A DNA stretch of 58,937 bases from Acidobacteriota bacterium. GTDB lineage: Bacteria > Acidobacteriota > Terriglobia > Terriglobales > Acidobacteriaceae. The stretch is from the NCBI GenBank assembly GCA_003225465.1, contig QIAH01000353.1, positions 285 to 59,221 of the forward strand, in the 5' to 3' direction. Shown here one piece after another: positions 17,035 through 25,951 of the stretch; the first letter of the stretch is position 1, and each line of letters opens with the position of its first letter. The position numbers and the translations under genes were made by a program. Under the pieces are notes generated by a model. It saw only the letters and a list, made by a program, of their open reading frames with translations, was not told the origin of the DNA and ran no database searches.

Positions 17035-18441
17035 TCATTGCAGAGCCTGGCTCGAGACCGCATGCATGCGGCCACCGATGTTGTACCGCTTTAGTTTGCG
17101 ATACAAGGTCGCGCGGCTGATGCCGAGCATCTTTCCAGCCAGCGCTTTGTCTCCTTTGACCTGCTGGAAGACGCGCTCGATGGTCGTGCGCTCAATATCC
17201 TCTAAATCGGTCGTCGACAGCTCCTCGGTCGAACCAGCCGGCGCGCCGTCGGTGGCCTGAGATACCGATGCGATGGCGGGCGGCAGATCATCCAGGTCAA
17301 GGACCTGATGGTCTGCCAACGCGACCGCCCGTTCCATGCAATTCTCCAGCTCGCGGACGTTTCCCGGCCAGTCGTATTGCAGCAGAGATTTCATGGCAGC
17401 GTTGGTCACCTGCACGCTGCGGCCAGGCGCGCACCGCTCCAGAAACCAATGGGCCAGCGTGGGAATATCGGAACGACGCTCTTTTAACGGCGGAACGTGG
17501 ACGGTAACTACATTCAAACGGAAGTAGAGGTCCTTGCGAAAAGTGCCGGCGCGGTATTCCTGTTCGAGATCGCGATTGGTGGCGGCAATCACGCGCACGT
17601 CGACCTTGGCGCGCTGATTGCTGCCCACGGGGCGCACTTCTTTTTCCTGCAACACGCGCAGCAGCTTGGCCTGCATTTCGAGGGGCAGCTCGCCGATCTC
17701 ATCGAGGAAAATGGTTCCGCCGTCGGCGGATTGAAATAGACCGGTTCTGGCCTTGAGGGCTCCGGTGAAAGCTCCCTTCTCGTAACCAAATAATTCGCTT
17801 TCAATCAGAGTAGGCACGAGCGAGCCGCAGTCGACCGCGACGAATGGCCGATTGGCAAACGAACCGCGGAAGTGGATCGCGCGCGCCACCAATTCCTTTC
17901 CGGTGCCGCTTTCGCCGGTAATCAGCACGGGGGTGCGCGTATCTTTCAGGCGGGAGACCATGCGCAAGACGTCCTGAATTTTGGCGGAGGAGCCGACGAT
18001 GCCGTGTAGTTGGGTCTCGGTGTCCATGCGATCGCGCAGGAACTGATTTTCCTCGACCAGGCGGACTTTCTCGGCCATACGCCGGAGAAACAGGCGCAAT
18101 TCTTCCAACGGCGAGAAGGGTTTGGCAATGTAGTCGTAGGCGCCGAGCTTCATGGCTTGCACGGCGGTTTCGACCGAGCCGTGGCCCGTCATCACCGCGA
18201 CCTCGGTACGGGGCAGCATCTTCTTTACTTTTTCCAGAAACTCCAGCCCCGACATGTTGGGCATGACCATGTCGGTGAGAATCATATGCGCGGGCTGCTC
18301 CTCGAGCAGGGCGATGGCGGTTTCGCCACTGGCCGCCTCCAGGCATACGAACCCCAAAGCTTCTCCTACGGTGACGCACAGGCGGCGAATGCTCTGTTCG
18401 TCATCGACAATCAGCAAGCGAATGCGAAGGTCTTCACTCAC
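17035..18441 (-). CDS. NtrC-family sigma-54-dependent response regulator
   Basis: 468 residues; GTG start overlapping the stop of the receiver gene (GTGA). Receiver with acidic pair, Asp57 (MILTDMVMPNMSG) and conserved Lys (IAKPFSPLEE). The AAA+ domain (about 145-380) has Walker A GESGTGKE and the sigma-54 contact loop GAFTGA, followed by the Walker B of GGTIFLDEIGELP. A Fis-type helix-turn-helix follows (KALAGKMLGISRATLYRKLKRY, about 430-452). It should activate transcription by RpoN holoenzyme from distant upstream sites when phosphorylated by the kinase encoded in the same operon. The obvious nearby target is the sigma-54 promoter at 22919. Confidence 0.95.
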   Translation of the reverse strand: MSEDLRIRLLIVDDEQSIRRLCVTVGEALGFVCLEAASGETAIALLEEQPAHMILTDMVMPNMSGLEFLEKVKKMLPRTEVAVMTGHGSVETAVQAMKLGAYDYIAKPFSPLEELRLFLRRMAEKVRLVEENQFLRDRMDTETQLHGIVGSSAKIQDVLRMVSRLKDTRTPVLITGESGTGKELVARAIHFRGSFANRPFVAVDCGSLVPTLIESELFGYEKGAFTGALKARTGLFQSADGGTIFLDEIGELPLEMQAKLLRVLQEKEVRPVGSNQRAKVDVRVIAATNRDLEQEYRAGTFRKDLYFRLNVVTVHVPPLKERRSDIPTLAHWFLERCAPGRSVQVTNAAMKSLLQYDWPGNVRELENCMERAVALADHQVLDLDDLPPAIASVSQATDGAPAGSTEELSTTDLEDIERTTIERVFQQVKGDKALAGKMLGISRATLYRKLKRYNIGGRMHAVSSQALQ

Positions 18442-18839
18442 AGCACTTTCCCCATGGTCTTTTCGACGACCGAAATGAATTGCTGCACCCGGAAGGGCTT
18501 CTCCACGCAGGGAGCGCCGGTACGGCGCAGCGTTTCGACGGTTTGTTCGTTAGCAATGTCGCCGGTGATGAACACCAGCCGGGAGGTCAACTCGGGGCGG
18601 TGTGTGGCAATCCAGGCGTGCACGTCAGCCCCGTTCACGCCGCCGGGAGTCACCATGTCAGAAACGACGCCCAGAAAATTTCCCGAGCCGAGCAGTTGCA
18701 AGCCTTCGGCGCCAGACTTCGCGCACACGACCTGGTAGCCGCTGCGTTCGAGCGTGGCACATACGTAAGCCATAACACCGGGCTCGTCTTCGATCAGCAG
18801 GATGGGCAGAGGTTCGGGTTTTATGGCGGGCATACTCAT
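18438..18839 (-). CDS. Single-domain response regulator
   Basis: 133 residues from the ATG at 18839, which overlaps the kinase stop as ATGA. A complete receiver: acidic residues in LLIEDEPGVMAYV, phospho-acceptor Asp in VVSDMVTPGGVNG, Thr in VFITGD, Lys in VEKPFRV. No output domain. Position between kinase and NtrC-type regulator, with overlaps on both sides, suggests a translationally coupled three-gene unit in which this protein is a phosphate sink or relay. Confidence 0.9.
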   Translation of the reverse strand: MSMPAIKPEPLPILLIEDEPGVMAYVCATLERSGYQVVCAKSGAEGLQLLGSGNFLGVVSDMVTPGGVNGADVHAWIATHRPELTSRLVFITGDIANEQTVETLRRTGAPCVEKPFRVQQFISVVEKTMGKVL

Positions 18840-20059
18840 CGTTGCACGACTCCTGCGGCGACTCCGATCGAGGCTGACTCGGAAACGGAGGGCAGGCGAA
18901 CAATGAAAGTCGCCCCCTGAGCGCCGGTGTTGTTGTGGCACAAGATCTCGCCTCCGTGCTCGCGCACAATGCCATAGCAGATGCTCAAGCCAAGGCCGGT
19001 TCCCTTCCCGACTTCCTTGGTGGTGAAGAAGGGATCGAAGATGCGGTCGGGCTGGCCGATGCCAGTTCCGTTGTCGCGGAAAGAAACCTCGACGTAGGTG
19101 CCGAGGCTGGCAGTCATGATCTCAATGCGGGCGGGACGACCGGTCTCGCGCACGGCATCGTAGGCGTTGTTCATGATGTTAAGGAACACCTGCTGCAACT
19201 GGTGGGAATCGCCGACTACTGGCGGCAGGCTCTCATCAAGGTGCTCCACGATCTCGACCCCGTGGCTGTTGAAGTCATAGGCGCGCAACTGGATAGTGCG
19301 GCGCAGGATGCCGTTCAGTTGCACGGGCTTGCGCTGGGGCGGCATCTGGCGGGCAAAGCTGAGCAGGTTCTGCACGATCTGCTTGGTGCGCTGCGCTTCC
19401 TGCAGGATGACGCGAAGGTCTTTGCGGGCCGCTTCCGGCACGTCGGCGTTTTCCATCAGCAGGTCGGCAAAGCCGAGAATGGCCGTCAACGGATTGTTTA
19501 CCTCGTGTGCGACCCCTGAGACCAACTGGCCGACGGCCGCCATCTTCTCGGCGTGGATGAGCTTCGACTGCAGCATGGCGGAATCAGTGATGTCGGTCAT
19601 CACCACCACGATGCTGGTCACAATTCCCTGCTCATCGCGCATGGGACTCAGATTCACCGAGAACTGGCCGACCCGGCCATCTCCGCGCAGGATCTGCAAG
19701 TCAAGATTGTCGACCGGATGGCCGGACAGGGTGGAGTTCAGGGCTTCCATTAATACCGGGCGCCGGATCGGCGAGACAAGGTCCGACAGCGGGCAGCCGA
19801 CCAGTTGCCGCTGCTCGTAGCCAGCGTCATACCAGCGGCGGTTGGCGTAGCTGATCAAGCCGGCGGTGTCGACCACCAGAATCAAGCTTTGGGTGTTGTT
19901 GAGAATCTTCTCGGAAAAGTCGCGCGCATGCTGCAACTCGGCCTGATAGGTCTTCAGGCCGGTGATGTCGAGCATCAGGCCGCGATATTGCAGGACCTGG
20001 CCGTGGGCATCGTACTTCCTCATGGTTGCGCAGAACGCCATGCTGCTGCATGACTTCAT
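18836..20059 (-). CDS. Histidine kinase, C-terminal fragment (after a frameshift)
   Basis: Frame that continues the kinase begun at 22622. The true coding sense starts at about 20020 with KYDAHGQVLQYRGLMLDITG, the end of a PAS domain. A further PAS domain (ILNNTQSLILVVDTAGLISYAN), a HisKA dimerisation helix with phospho-acceptor His in VAHEVNNPLTAILGF, and a HATPase_c domain (N box NIMNNAYDAV, G boxes RDNGTGIG and GTGLGLSI) follow. The first dozen residues of this open frame are out of frame with the PAS and probably not translated natively. Catalytic residues are intact, so function would be lost only through the frameshift. Its stop overlaps the receiver start. Confidence 0.85.
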   Translation of the reverse strand: MKSCSSMAFCATMRKYDAHGQVLQYRGLMLDITGLKTYQAELQHARDFSEKILNNTQSLILVVDTAGLISYANRRWYDAGYEQRQLVGCPLSDLVSPIRRPVLMEALNSTLSGHPVDNLDLQILRGDGRVGQFSVNLSPMRDEQGIVTSIVVVMTDITDSAMLQSKLIHAEKMAAVGQLVSGVAHEVNNPLTAILGFADLLMENADVPEAARKDLRVILQEAQRTKQIVQNLLSFARQMPPQRKPVQLNGILRRTIQLRAYDFNSHGVEIVEHLDESLPPVVGDSHQLQQVFLNIMNNAYDAVRETGRPARIEIMTASLGTYVEVSFRDNGTGIGQPDRIFDPFFTTKEVGKGTGLGLSICYGIVREHGGEILCHNNTGAQGATFIVRLPSVSESASIGVAAGVVQR

Positions 20060-22622
20060 TCAGACGACGCAGGCGCTCCGGGGATGAATACAGCTGGGTG
20101 GGAATGTCGATCTTCAGCAGCTCGTCACGGTCGTTATAGCCGAGCATCCGGACCAGCGCGTCGTTGACCTCAATAAAATGCCCGGAAGGAACCGCGAAGA
20201 AGAGCCCTTCCTGAATGTTGTCGAAGAGTTCCCGGTAACGGCGCTCGGCTTCGCGGCGGTCGGTGATGTCCTTGAGAACATGAATGGTATGTTGCCGTTC
20301 GCTGGAGGAAGCGTGGATGCGCGAGGTGGACACCAGGTACATCCGTTCCAGCACCTGGTGGACGTACTCATCGGGGCCATCGCTGGAGGTCCGGCAAAAG
20401 GGGCAGCCGTACGCGGGAGACTCGTGGGACAGCGCGACCAGAGCGCGCATGTTTACGCCGATAAGGCTGCTGGGCGGAACCCCAATGAACTCCGCCAAGC
20501 TGCCATTCACGCGCAAAACATTCTGGCTCTCGTCATGCACCACGATGAAGTCGGTGATGGCATCGAAGATCTCCATCCAATGGCGATTGGCCTTGCCCAT
20601 GCGCGCAAAGAGTCGGGCATTTTCGAGCGCGACTGAGGCATGACTGGCAATGGCGTGGAGCAGTTGTTCGTCCGCGGTGGTAGGAGATTTCGCGCGATTG
20701 GCCAGGCATAAGACGCCCACCAGGTCGTCGGCCGCACCCTTCAAGCGCAGGAGGATACAGTCGTTCCAGCCCAAAGCAGCAGCGAGCGCGGAGCCGATCA
20801 GATCTGGCGCCGCTCCGCTGTAGAGCCGGTCCGGGTGCTGGGCGAAGAATTCCGAGAGCGCATGGCTGAGTCGCCTTTGCAGGCTGCGATCCGGACCACT
20901 GCCCGAGCCATTCTCGAGGACCACGGTCTCAAGAACCGAGTCCTGGAAGAGAGCGAGGGCGGCCGCACCTGCTCCGGAAAGCTCGGCCGCCCGAGTGACA
21001 AATCGCTGGTTGAATTCCGGAAGGTGTACCAGGCTGCTGAGCTCGAAGGCCAATCCCATCAGCGCTTCCGCGCGTTTCCGGTGCTGATCGGAGAGATGCA
21101 GGTTGCGCATGACCTCAAGCGCAACCGCGACCTGCGCGGCTAATGCACGGGCACGGCGGATGTCCTCGGGCGAGACGCCTGCATGGTCGAGACGGTCGAG
21201 CACCCCAAACATGCCCATCACGTTGCCGTCGGAGCCCAGCATGGGAACGGCAAGGAGTTGTTTGATTTCGAACTTCGCGATGGCTTCGAGATTCGCGCCG
21301 GGGAGTTGGGCGACGTCGTCGCTCCAGAAGACCTCTTTCGCGATCAGCGCCTTGGTTCCGATACCCTCGGGGAAAGTCAGATCGACCCGGCGCGCGGCGC
21401 CTTTTTCGGCGCCCAGCCGGACCCGGAAGGCGCCGTCTTCGAGGAGCCCGATAAAGCAGCGTCCGAATCCGAGAAAATCGGCAGCGCGCACCACGAAAGC
21501 TTCCAGAAATTTATCCAGGTTTCCAATGGAGCTGAGCTCGGAGGAAATCTCCAGCAACTGGTGCAGTTCGTGCGCCTGGCTGCGGGCGGTCGAATAGAGT
21601 TCGGCATTGGCCACGGCCACGGCGCCAAATCCGGCGACTGCCGAAACCAGGGATCTCTCGTCCACCGTAAAGATGCCGTCCTGGCGCGGATAGACGAGGA
21701 TTGCTCCCTGCGTTCGCGATGTGCGGAAGGGTGCTGCCAGAAGCATGCCCGAGGGGACCAGGTCCCCCAGTGAATGGGAAGCAGCGTCGATCGAGACCGT
21801 AACCGGCTCTCCGGCCGTCACGGCGCGGGCAGCCAGATCGGCGGCAAAGCGCAGGGCCGTGCGGTCGTAGCGGGCACGGGCGGACTTGTTCAGCTGGGGA
21901 GTATCAGCCGAAACGCCCCGTAATTCAAACGGGCCCTCCTGGCGCAGGAAAACGCAGACCAGGCGGGCCCGCAGGAGGACGCGAATGCGGTCCGCGAGCG
22001 CCTCAATCACGGCTGCCACATCCGGATTCCCATGCAGCGCGTGAGCAACCTCGGCCAGGATCTCTGCCCGGCGGTGGTCTTCTCGAGAAGCTTCGGTCAG
22101 GCGACGGGCTTCGAGCAGGCTGCCCAATTGTCCGGCCACGATGGTCGCTTTTGCCGCCAGGTCGTCATTGAAGAAGCCGGGCTTGGAGTCGTGCAGGAAG
22201 GCAACCGCTCCCAATACTTCATTGGACACGACCAGCGGCGCGGCCATCATGGCGCGGGCGTTGAACTCGGCGGCGCGGGCGTAGCGGGAGGAGTCGAGAA
22301 AATTCACAAAAATCGTGCGCCGCTTGCGGACCGCCTCCCCGGTCACGGCGCTTTCGGATGCCTTCATATGAAGGCCGCGGAAATGCTCCGCCATGATTCC
22401 GTCCGCCTCGGCACCGACCATCTCGTCGGGAGAGAGACACTGCCAGAAGTAAACTCCGCTCGTCTGAAAGAACTCGCGTGTCTCACGGCAGAACAGACGG
22501 ATCAACGATGCGACGTCGGTTCCCTGCGCAGCGGCGGCGGAAAAGCGCAAGAGCAACTGCTGGAAGGCTTCGTCGGAGCGAGGATTGGAACCCTCGACGA
22601 GCGTCGTGTCTCCCGCGTGCAT
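19827..22622 (-). CDS. Multi-GAF/PAS sensor kinase, N-terminal part (frameshifted)
   Basis: 931-codon open frame, in-frame with the family up to about 20020; its last 60 or so residues are missense. Four GAF-like domains lie at about 30-170, 200-345, 360-510 and 530-690, followed by PAS domains at about 700-810 (with a CPFC pair) and from 825 on (RYRELFDNIQEGLFFAV). The kinase core is in the next frame (18836-20059). The intact protein would be about 1,260 residues: a cytoplasmic sensor with no membrane segment. One extra base, or a number of missing bases equal to 2 modulo 3, would explain the shift. Whether this is natural or a sequencing error is open. Confidence 0.85.
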   Translation of the reverse strand: MHAGDTTLVEGSNPRSDEAFQQLLLRFSAAAAQGTDVASLIRLFCRETREFFQTSGVYFWQCLSPDEMVGAEADGIMAEHFRGLHMKASESAVTGEAVRKRRTIFVNFLDSSRYARAAEFNARAMMAAPLVVSNEVLGAVAFLHDSKPGFFNDDLAAKATIVAGQLGSLLEARRLTEASREDHRRAEILAEVAHALHGNPDVAAVIEALADRIRVLLRARLVCVFLRQEGPFELRGVSADTPQLNKSARARYDRTALRFAADLAARAVTAGEPVTVSIDAASHSLGDLVPSGMLLAAPFRTSRTQGAILVYPRQDGIFTVDERSLVSAVAGFGAVAVANAELYSTARSQAHELHQLLEISSELSSIGNLDKFLEAFVVRAADFLGFGRCFIGLLEDGAFRVRLGAEKGAARRVDLTFPEGIGTKALIAKEVFWSDDVAQLPGANLEAIAKFEIKQLLAVPMLGSDGNVMGMFGVLDRLDHAGVSPEDIRRARALAAQVAVALEVMRNLHLSDQHRKRAEALMGLAFELSSLVHLPEFNQRFVTRAAELSGAGAAALALFQDSVLETVVLENGSGSGPDRSLQRRLSHALSEFFAQHPDRLYSGAAPDLIGSALAAALGWNDCILLRLKGAADDLVGVLCLANRAKSPTTADEQLLHAIASHASVALENARLFARMGKANRHWMEIFDAITDFIVVHDESQNVLRVNGSLAEFIGVPPSSLIGVNMRALVALSHESPAYGCPFCRTSSDGPDEYVHQVLERMYLVSTSRIHASSSERQHTIHVLKDITDRREAERRYRELFDNIQEGLFFAVPSGHFIEVNDALVRMLGYNDRDELLKIDIPTQLYSSPERLRRLNEVMQQHGVLRNHEEVRCPRPGPAISRPDARHHRPEDLSGRVAACARLFREDSQQHPKLDSGGRHRRLDQLRQPPLV

Positions 22623-22769
22623 GGTGTGAAAAGCACCGCCTGCCCTGATGGGCTAATCGTGCAAGTATTTGAATATAAGGGGAAAGTACCGTGGCATCTC
22701 ATTTTGAGTCAAGTGAATTAGATTCGAGGTGTCGAAGTGTGAATCCCCAGAATTCAGGAGGGCGCGTTG

Positions 22770-22782
22770 TCTCAGAATGAGA
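22770..22782. promoter_or_regulatory. Candidate activator site TCTCA-N3-TGAGA
   Basis: Perfect 5-bp inverted repeat centred about 150 bases upstream of the -24 element, the usual distance for an enhancer-binding protein site. The same motif recurs at 16908-16920, and a 4-bp version at 22698-22708. Confidence 0.5.
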
Positions 22783-22918
22783 ATCAGTCGACTGGAAACC
22801 TCGTTCCTGAGATATCTCTCACCCCGCACCTCAAGACCTGCTGTTAGCAACAGCCTTCATTCTGTTCTGCGACAGCTACTTATCCGCGGTCACCAAAGTA
22901 ATGTTCCCAACGATAAAG

Positions 22919-22935
22919 CTGGCACGGGCTTTGCA
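22919..22935 (+). promoter_or_regulatory. Sigma-54 (-24/-12) promoter of the chemosensory operon
   Basis: CTGGCACG-N4-TTGCA matches the sigma-54 consensus at every conserved base, with exactly ten bases between the GG (22921-22922) and GC (22933-22934) doublets. The start of transcription would fall near 22946, 29 bases before the GTG of the first gene. Confidence 0.85.
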
Positions 22936-22974
22936 CTTGCCGGGGTAGGATTTTTTTTGTGTACGGGAGGGGCC

Positions 22975-23334
22975 GTGTCTCGAGCAATGAAACGTTGGTT
23001 CGGTGAAGCGTTCTTAGCGGCTGCGGTGGGGTTCGTCCTTCTGCATCCTTTGTCGAGCCATGCCCAGCAGGATCAAATCACCCGCAAGGTCAAAACCAGG
23101 GTGTCGCCCGCCTACCCGGAACTGGCCCGGCGGATGAGCATCGCGGGCGTGGTGAAAGTGCAGGTAGTTGTAGCTCCGAATGGCACGGTGAAGAACACCA
23201 AGGTGGTGGGCGGTCATCCCCTGCTGGTGAATGCGGCGGTCGATGCCATCAAGAAATGGCGCTTCGAACCGGCCGCAGATGAGACTACGGGCGTGGTTGA
23301 GTTCAAGTTTGACCCGAGCGTCGCCACGCAATAG
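22975..23334 (+). CDS. Secreted protein with TonB C-terminal domain
   Basis: 119 residues from GTG at 22975, chosen because GGGAGGGG lies directly upstream; the in-frame ATG four codons later is too far from it. Signal peptide about 1-31 (FLAAAVGFVLLHPLSSHAQ), then a TonB_C fold: TRVSPAYPELARRMSIAGVVKVQVVVAPNGTVKNTKVVGGHPLL, ending AIKKWRFEPA. There is no separate N-terminal anchor or Pro-rich spanning region, so it is a free periplasmic TonB-C domain (or signal-anchored), not a full energy transducer. It is the first gene behind the sigma-54 promoter and 60 bases before the chemoreceptor gene. Confidence 0.8.
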   Translation: MSRAMKRWFGEAFLAAAVGFVLLHPLSSHAQQDQITRKVKTRVSPAYPELARRMSIAGVVKVQVVVAPNGTVKNTKVVGGHPLLVNAAVDAIKKWRFEPAADETTGVVEFKFDPSVATQ

Positions 23335-23394
23335 CGAGCGTTCGAGGCCGGCATTTCGCGCGAGATGGTCGGTTTTTTGAGTGGAGGAACAGCG

Positions 23395-25386
23395 ATGACG
23401 CTGCGCAACAGGCTTTACATGAACTTCGGAGCCGTCCTTGTGATGGTCCTGGTCATGTTCTTAGTCAATTGGAGAGCCGTGAATCGCGAGCATGAGGCGA
23501 AGAAGGCGGCGGACTCATCGCAGGAACTGTCGGACGCGACCGATAAGGTCAAGTTCCAGATGATGCAGAACCGGCTCTATCTGAGCAACTACCTGCTCAG
23601 CGGCGATACCCGCGAAGTGGACCGCATGAATGAGGGCGTGCGCTCGCTGAACGACAAGCTGGAAAAGACCAAGGAGTTGGCTGCCTCAGAGCAGGAGAAA
23701 ACCGCTCTCGAAAAGGTGCAGCAACTGGAACAGAACTGGGCTAAGGAATTTGCGCAACCGCTGGTCGAGAAGCGTAAGGACGTGGACAGCGGCAATGCCA
23801 CGGTCGCGGAACTGCAGATTTTCTATCTCCAGAAAGACGCCTCGTCCTGGGTAAAGAACACAACCGAGTATCTGGACGCGGCCGACAAGGAAAACAAGAA
23901 AATCGTCGATGAGCGGCACAAATCAGATGACACGGCCGCCAACTGGACGATCCTGGTTTCGTTCGTGAGCATGCTGCTGGCGCTGGGCGTCGGCATCGGG
24001 ATCGCGTATCGCACCGCAGCCTCCATTACCGAACCACTTGCAAAACTGATGACGGTGGCGCACAAGATCGGCAACACCGGCGATCTGGACCACAATGTCG
24101 AAGTAGATCTCACGCGGCAGGATGAGATCGGGGAGTTGGCGCGCACTTTTGCCAACATGGTCACCTACCTGAAGGAGATGGCGGCAGTCTCGGAAGCCAT
24201 CGCGAACGGCAACTTGATGGTCCAGGTCGAGCCGCGCTCAAAGCAGGACACCTTGGGCCATGCCTTCCAGCAGATGGTGGAGAGCTTGCGCGCGCTGGTG
24301 CGCAGCGTTCGGGACCTGGCCTCGCAGGTGGCGAGCGCATCCAGCCAGGTGGCGGGCGCCTCCGACGAATCGGCCAAGATCAGCCTGCAGGGTTCTTCCG
24401 CGATTGACGAAGTCACCAGCACGATGCACGAGATGAGCGTGAACGTGCAGAACATGGTGAAGAGCACGCAGACCCAGGCCTCCAGCGTGAGCGAGACCTC
24501 CGCCTCGATTGACCAGATGGTGGCTTCGATCCAGCGCGTGGCCGATACCGCCAAGGTGCTGCTCGATATTTCCAACCGCTCGCGCGAAGAAGTCCATAGC
24601 GGCATCACCACCATGGACAAGGCGACCGAGGGCTTAACGAAGATCAACAACACCATTCGTTCGTCGGGGGCCATCATCGACGCGCTTGGGCAACGAGCGG
24701 ACGATATCGGCAAGATCATCGAAGTGATCGACGACCTGGCCGAACAGACCAACCTGCTCGCGCTCAACGCCGCGATTGAAGCGGCGCGCGCCGGGGAACA
24801 TGGCCTCGGCTTCGCGGTGGTGGCAGACGAAGTTCGGAAGCTGGCGGAGAAGTCGGCGCAATCCACGAAGGAAATTTCCGAACTTATCCAGAGTATTCAG
24901 AAGGAAGCCCGCAAGGCCGTCGAGAACATGGACGAGAGCACGACCATCGTCAACGAAGGCCTGGAACTGGGTGGCGAGTTGAACGGGGCGCTGCGCAAGA
25001 TCTCGAACGTGGTCACCGAGGTCTACAAGTTCGCCCAGGAGATCGGCGCGGCCACCAACGAGCAATCGCATGGATCTTCGCAGATTGCGCGGGCCACCAC
25101 GCGGCTGAACGAAATCACGCACGAAATCAATTCGGCGGTGGAGGAGCAGGCATCGGGCGCGCAAGCCGTCGTGAAAGCCATGGAACGCATGCGCGAACTG
25201 ATCCAGCAGAGCACCTCGGGGTCAACCGAACTGGCCGCTTCCGCCGAGCAAATGTCGAAGATGTCGCGCGAACTGCTGGATGCGCTGGAGCGCGTAGCCG
25301 GGCGGACGGGCGAAGTCGACGAGCATACGCGCAGAGCCGACCGGGTTCCGGCGAAGGGTGCGCGTCACGCCAGCGCAGGGGCATAG
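23395..25386 (+). CDS. Methyl-accepting chemotaxis protein
   Basis: 663 residues from the ATG at 23395 behind GGAGGAACAGCG. One transmembrane helix at about 10-26 and one at about 184-205 bracket an all-helical periplasmic domain resembling CHASE3 or four-helix-bundle sensors. A HAMP domain (about 206-260: [20 protein letters not shown]) and the long cytoplasmic coiled-coil signalling domain follow. The hairpin tip is conserved ([40 protein letters not shown], from about residue 445). No CheR-tethering pentapeptide is visible at the C-terminus (ARHASAGA). It should control the CheA encoded downstream through the CheW in between. Confidence 0.96.
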   Translation: MTLRNRLYMNFGAVLVMVLVMFLVNWRAVNREHEAKKAADSSQELSDATDKVKFQMMQNRLYLSNYLLSGDTREVDRMNEGVRSLNDKLEKTKELAASEQEKTALEKVQQLEQNWAKEFAQPLVEKRKDVDSGNATVAELQIFYLQKDASSWVKNTTEYLDAADKENKKIVDERHKSDDTAANWTILVSFVSMLLALGVGIGIAYRTAASITEPLAKLMTVAHKIGNTGDLDHNVEVDLTRQDEIGELARTFANMVTYLKEMAAVSEAIANGNLMVQVEPRSKQDTLGHAFQQMVESLRALVRSVRDLASQVASASSQVAGASDESAKISLQGSSAIDEVTSTMHEMSVNVQNMVKSTQTQASSVSETSASIDQMVASIQRVADTAKVLLDISNRSREEVHSGITTMDKATEGLTKINNTIRSSGAIIDALGQRADDIGKIIEVIDDLAEQTNLLALNAAIEAARAGEHGLGFAVVADEVRKLAEKSAQSTKEISELIQSIQKEARKAVENMDESTTIVNEGLELGGELNGALRKISNVVTEVYKFAQEIGAATNEQSHGSSQIARATTRLNEITHEINSAVEEQASGAQAVVKAMERMRELIQQSTSGSTELAASAEQMSKMSRELLDALERVAGRTGEVDEHTRRADRVPAKGARHASAGA

Positions 25387-25389
25387 AGG

Positions 25390-25929
25390 ATGAGCATGGA
25401 GCGGCACACGAGTCCTGCGCAAAACCGCGAACTGCAGATCGTCGGCTTCCGGGTGGGCAACGAAACCTATGGAGTGCCCATCACGGCGCTGCACGAGATC
25501 GTGCGCGTGCCCGATATCACGGCGGTGCCCGACGCGCCCGAGTACATGGAAGGCGTGATCAATCTTCGCGGCAAGATCGTGTCGGTAATCGACCTGCGGA
25601 AACGCTTTGGGATCAAAGAGGCCGCCGCCAGCCGCCGCAACCGCATTCTGGTGGTGGAGCACAACGGGCGGCTTAACGGTCTGATTGTGGACTCCGCCTC
25701 CGAAGTGCTCAAGATTGCCGCCGCGGACATCGAACCGCCACCCGCCGTGCTGCAGGAAGGCGGTCTCAATTGCGTGACGGGACTGGGCAAGTACCGGGGG
25801 CGGCTCATCATGTTGCTGGACACAAGCAAGCTCCTGGAGTTTGGCAGTCTGCGCACTCCAAAAGCTGCGGGAGAAACCAAGCCGGCAGCCAGCTCGAAGA
25901 CGGAGGTTCGCGGCGCGGCTGCACGTTGA
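25390..25929 (+). CDS. cheW: CheW coupling protein
   Basis: 179 residues with the CheW SH3-like fold: LQIVGFRVGNETYGVPITALHEIVRVPDITAVPDAPEYMEGVINLRGKIVSVIDLRKRFG. The final 30 residues are a polar Ala/Lys tail beyond the domain. It links the chemoreceptor to CheA in the signalling array. It starts four bases after the MCP stop, with GAGG just upstream, so the two are certainly cotranscribed. Confidence 0.95.
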   Translation: MSMERHTSPAQNRELQIVGFRVGNETYGVPITALHEIVRVPDITAVPDAPEYMEGVINLRGKIVSVIDLRKRFGIKEAAASRRNRILVVEHNGRLNGLIVDSASEVLKIAAADIEPPPAVLQEGGLNCVTGLGKYRGRLIMLLDTSKLLEFGSLRTPKAAGETKPAASSKTEVRGAAAR

Positions 25930-25951
25930 GCAGAACTGCACCGGATCAACC

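Larger units (their letters stand above)
22623..22974. promoter_or_regulatory. Divergent control region between kinase and chemosensory operons
   Basis: 352 bp. Contains a strong sigma-54 promoter facing right (22919-22935) and several TCTCA/TGAGA half-sites: CTCA-TTT-TGAG at 22698-22708, TCTCA-GAA-TGAGA at 22770-22782, and an everted TGAGA-N4-TCTCA at 22808-22821 that includes the palindrome GAGATATCTC. No clear promoter was recognised for the leftward kinase operon. Confidence 0.65.
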
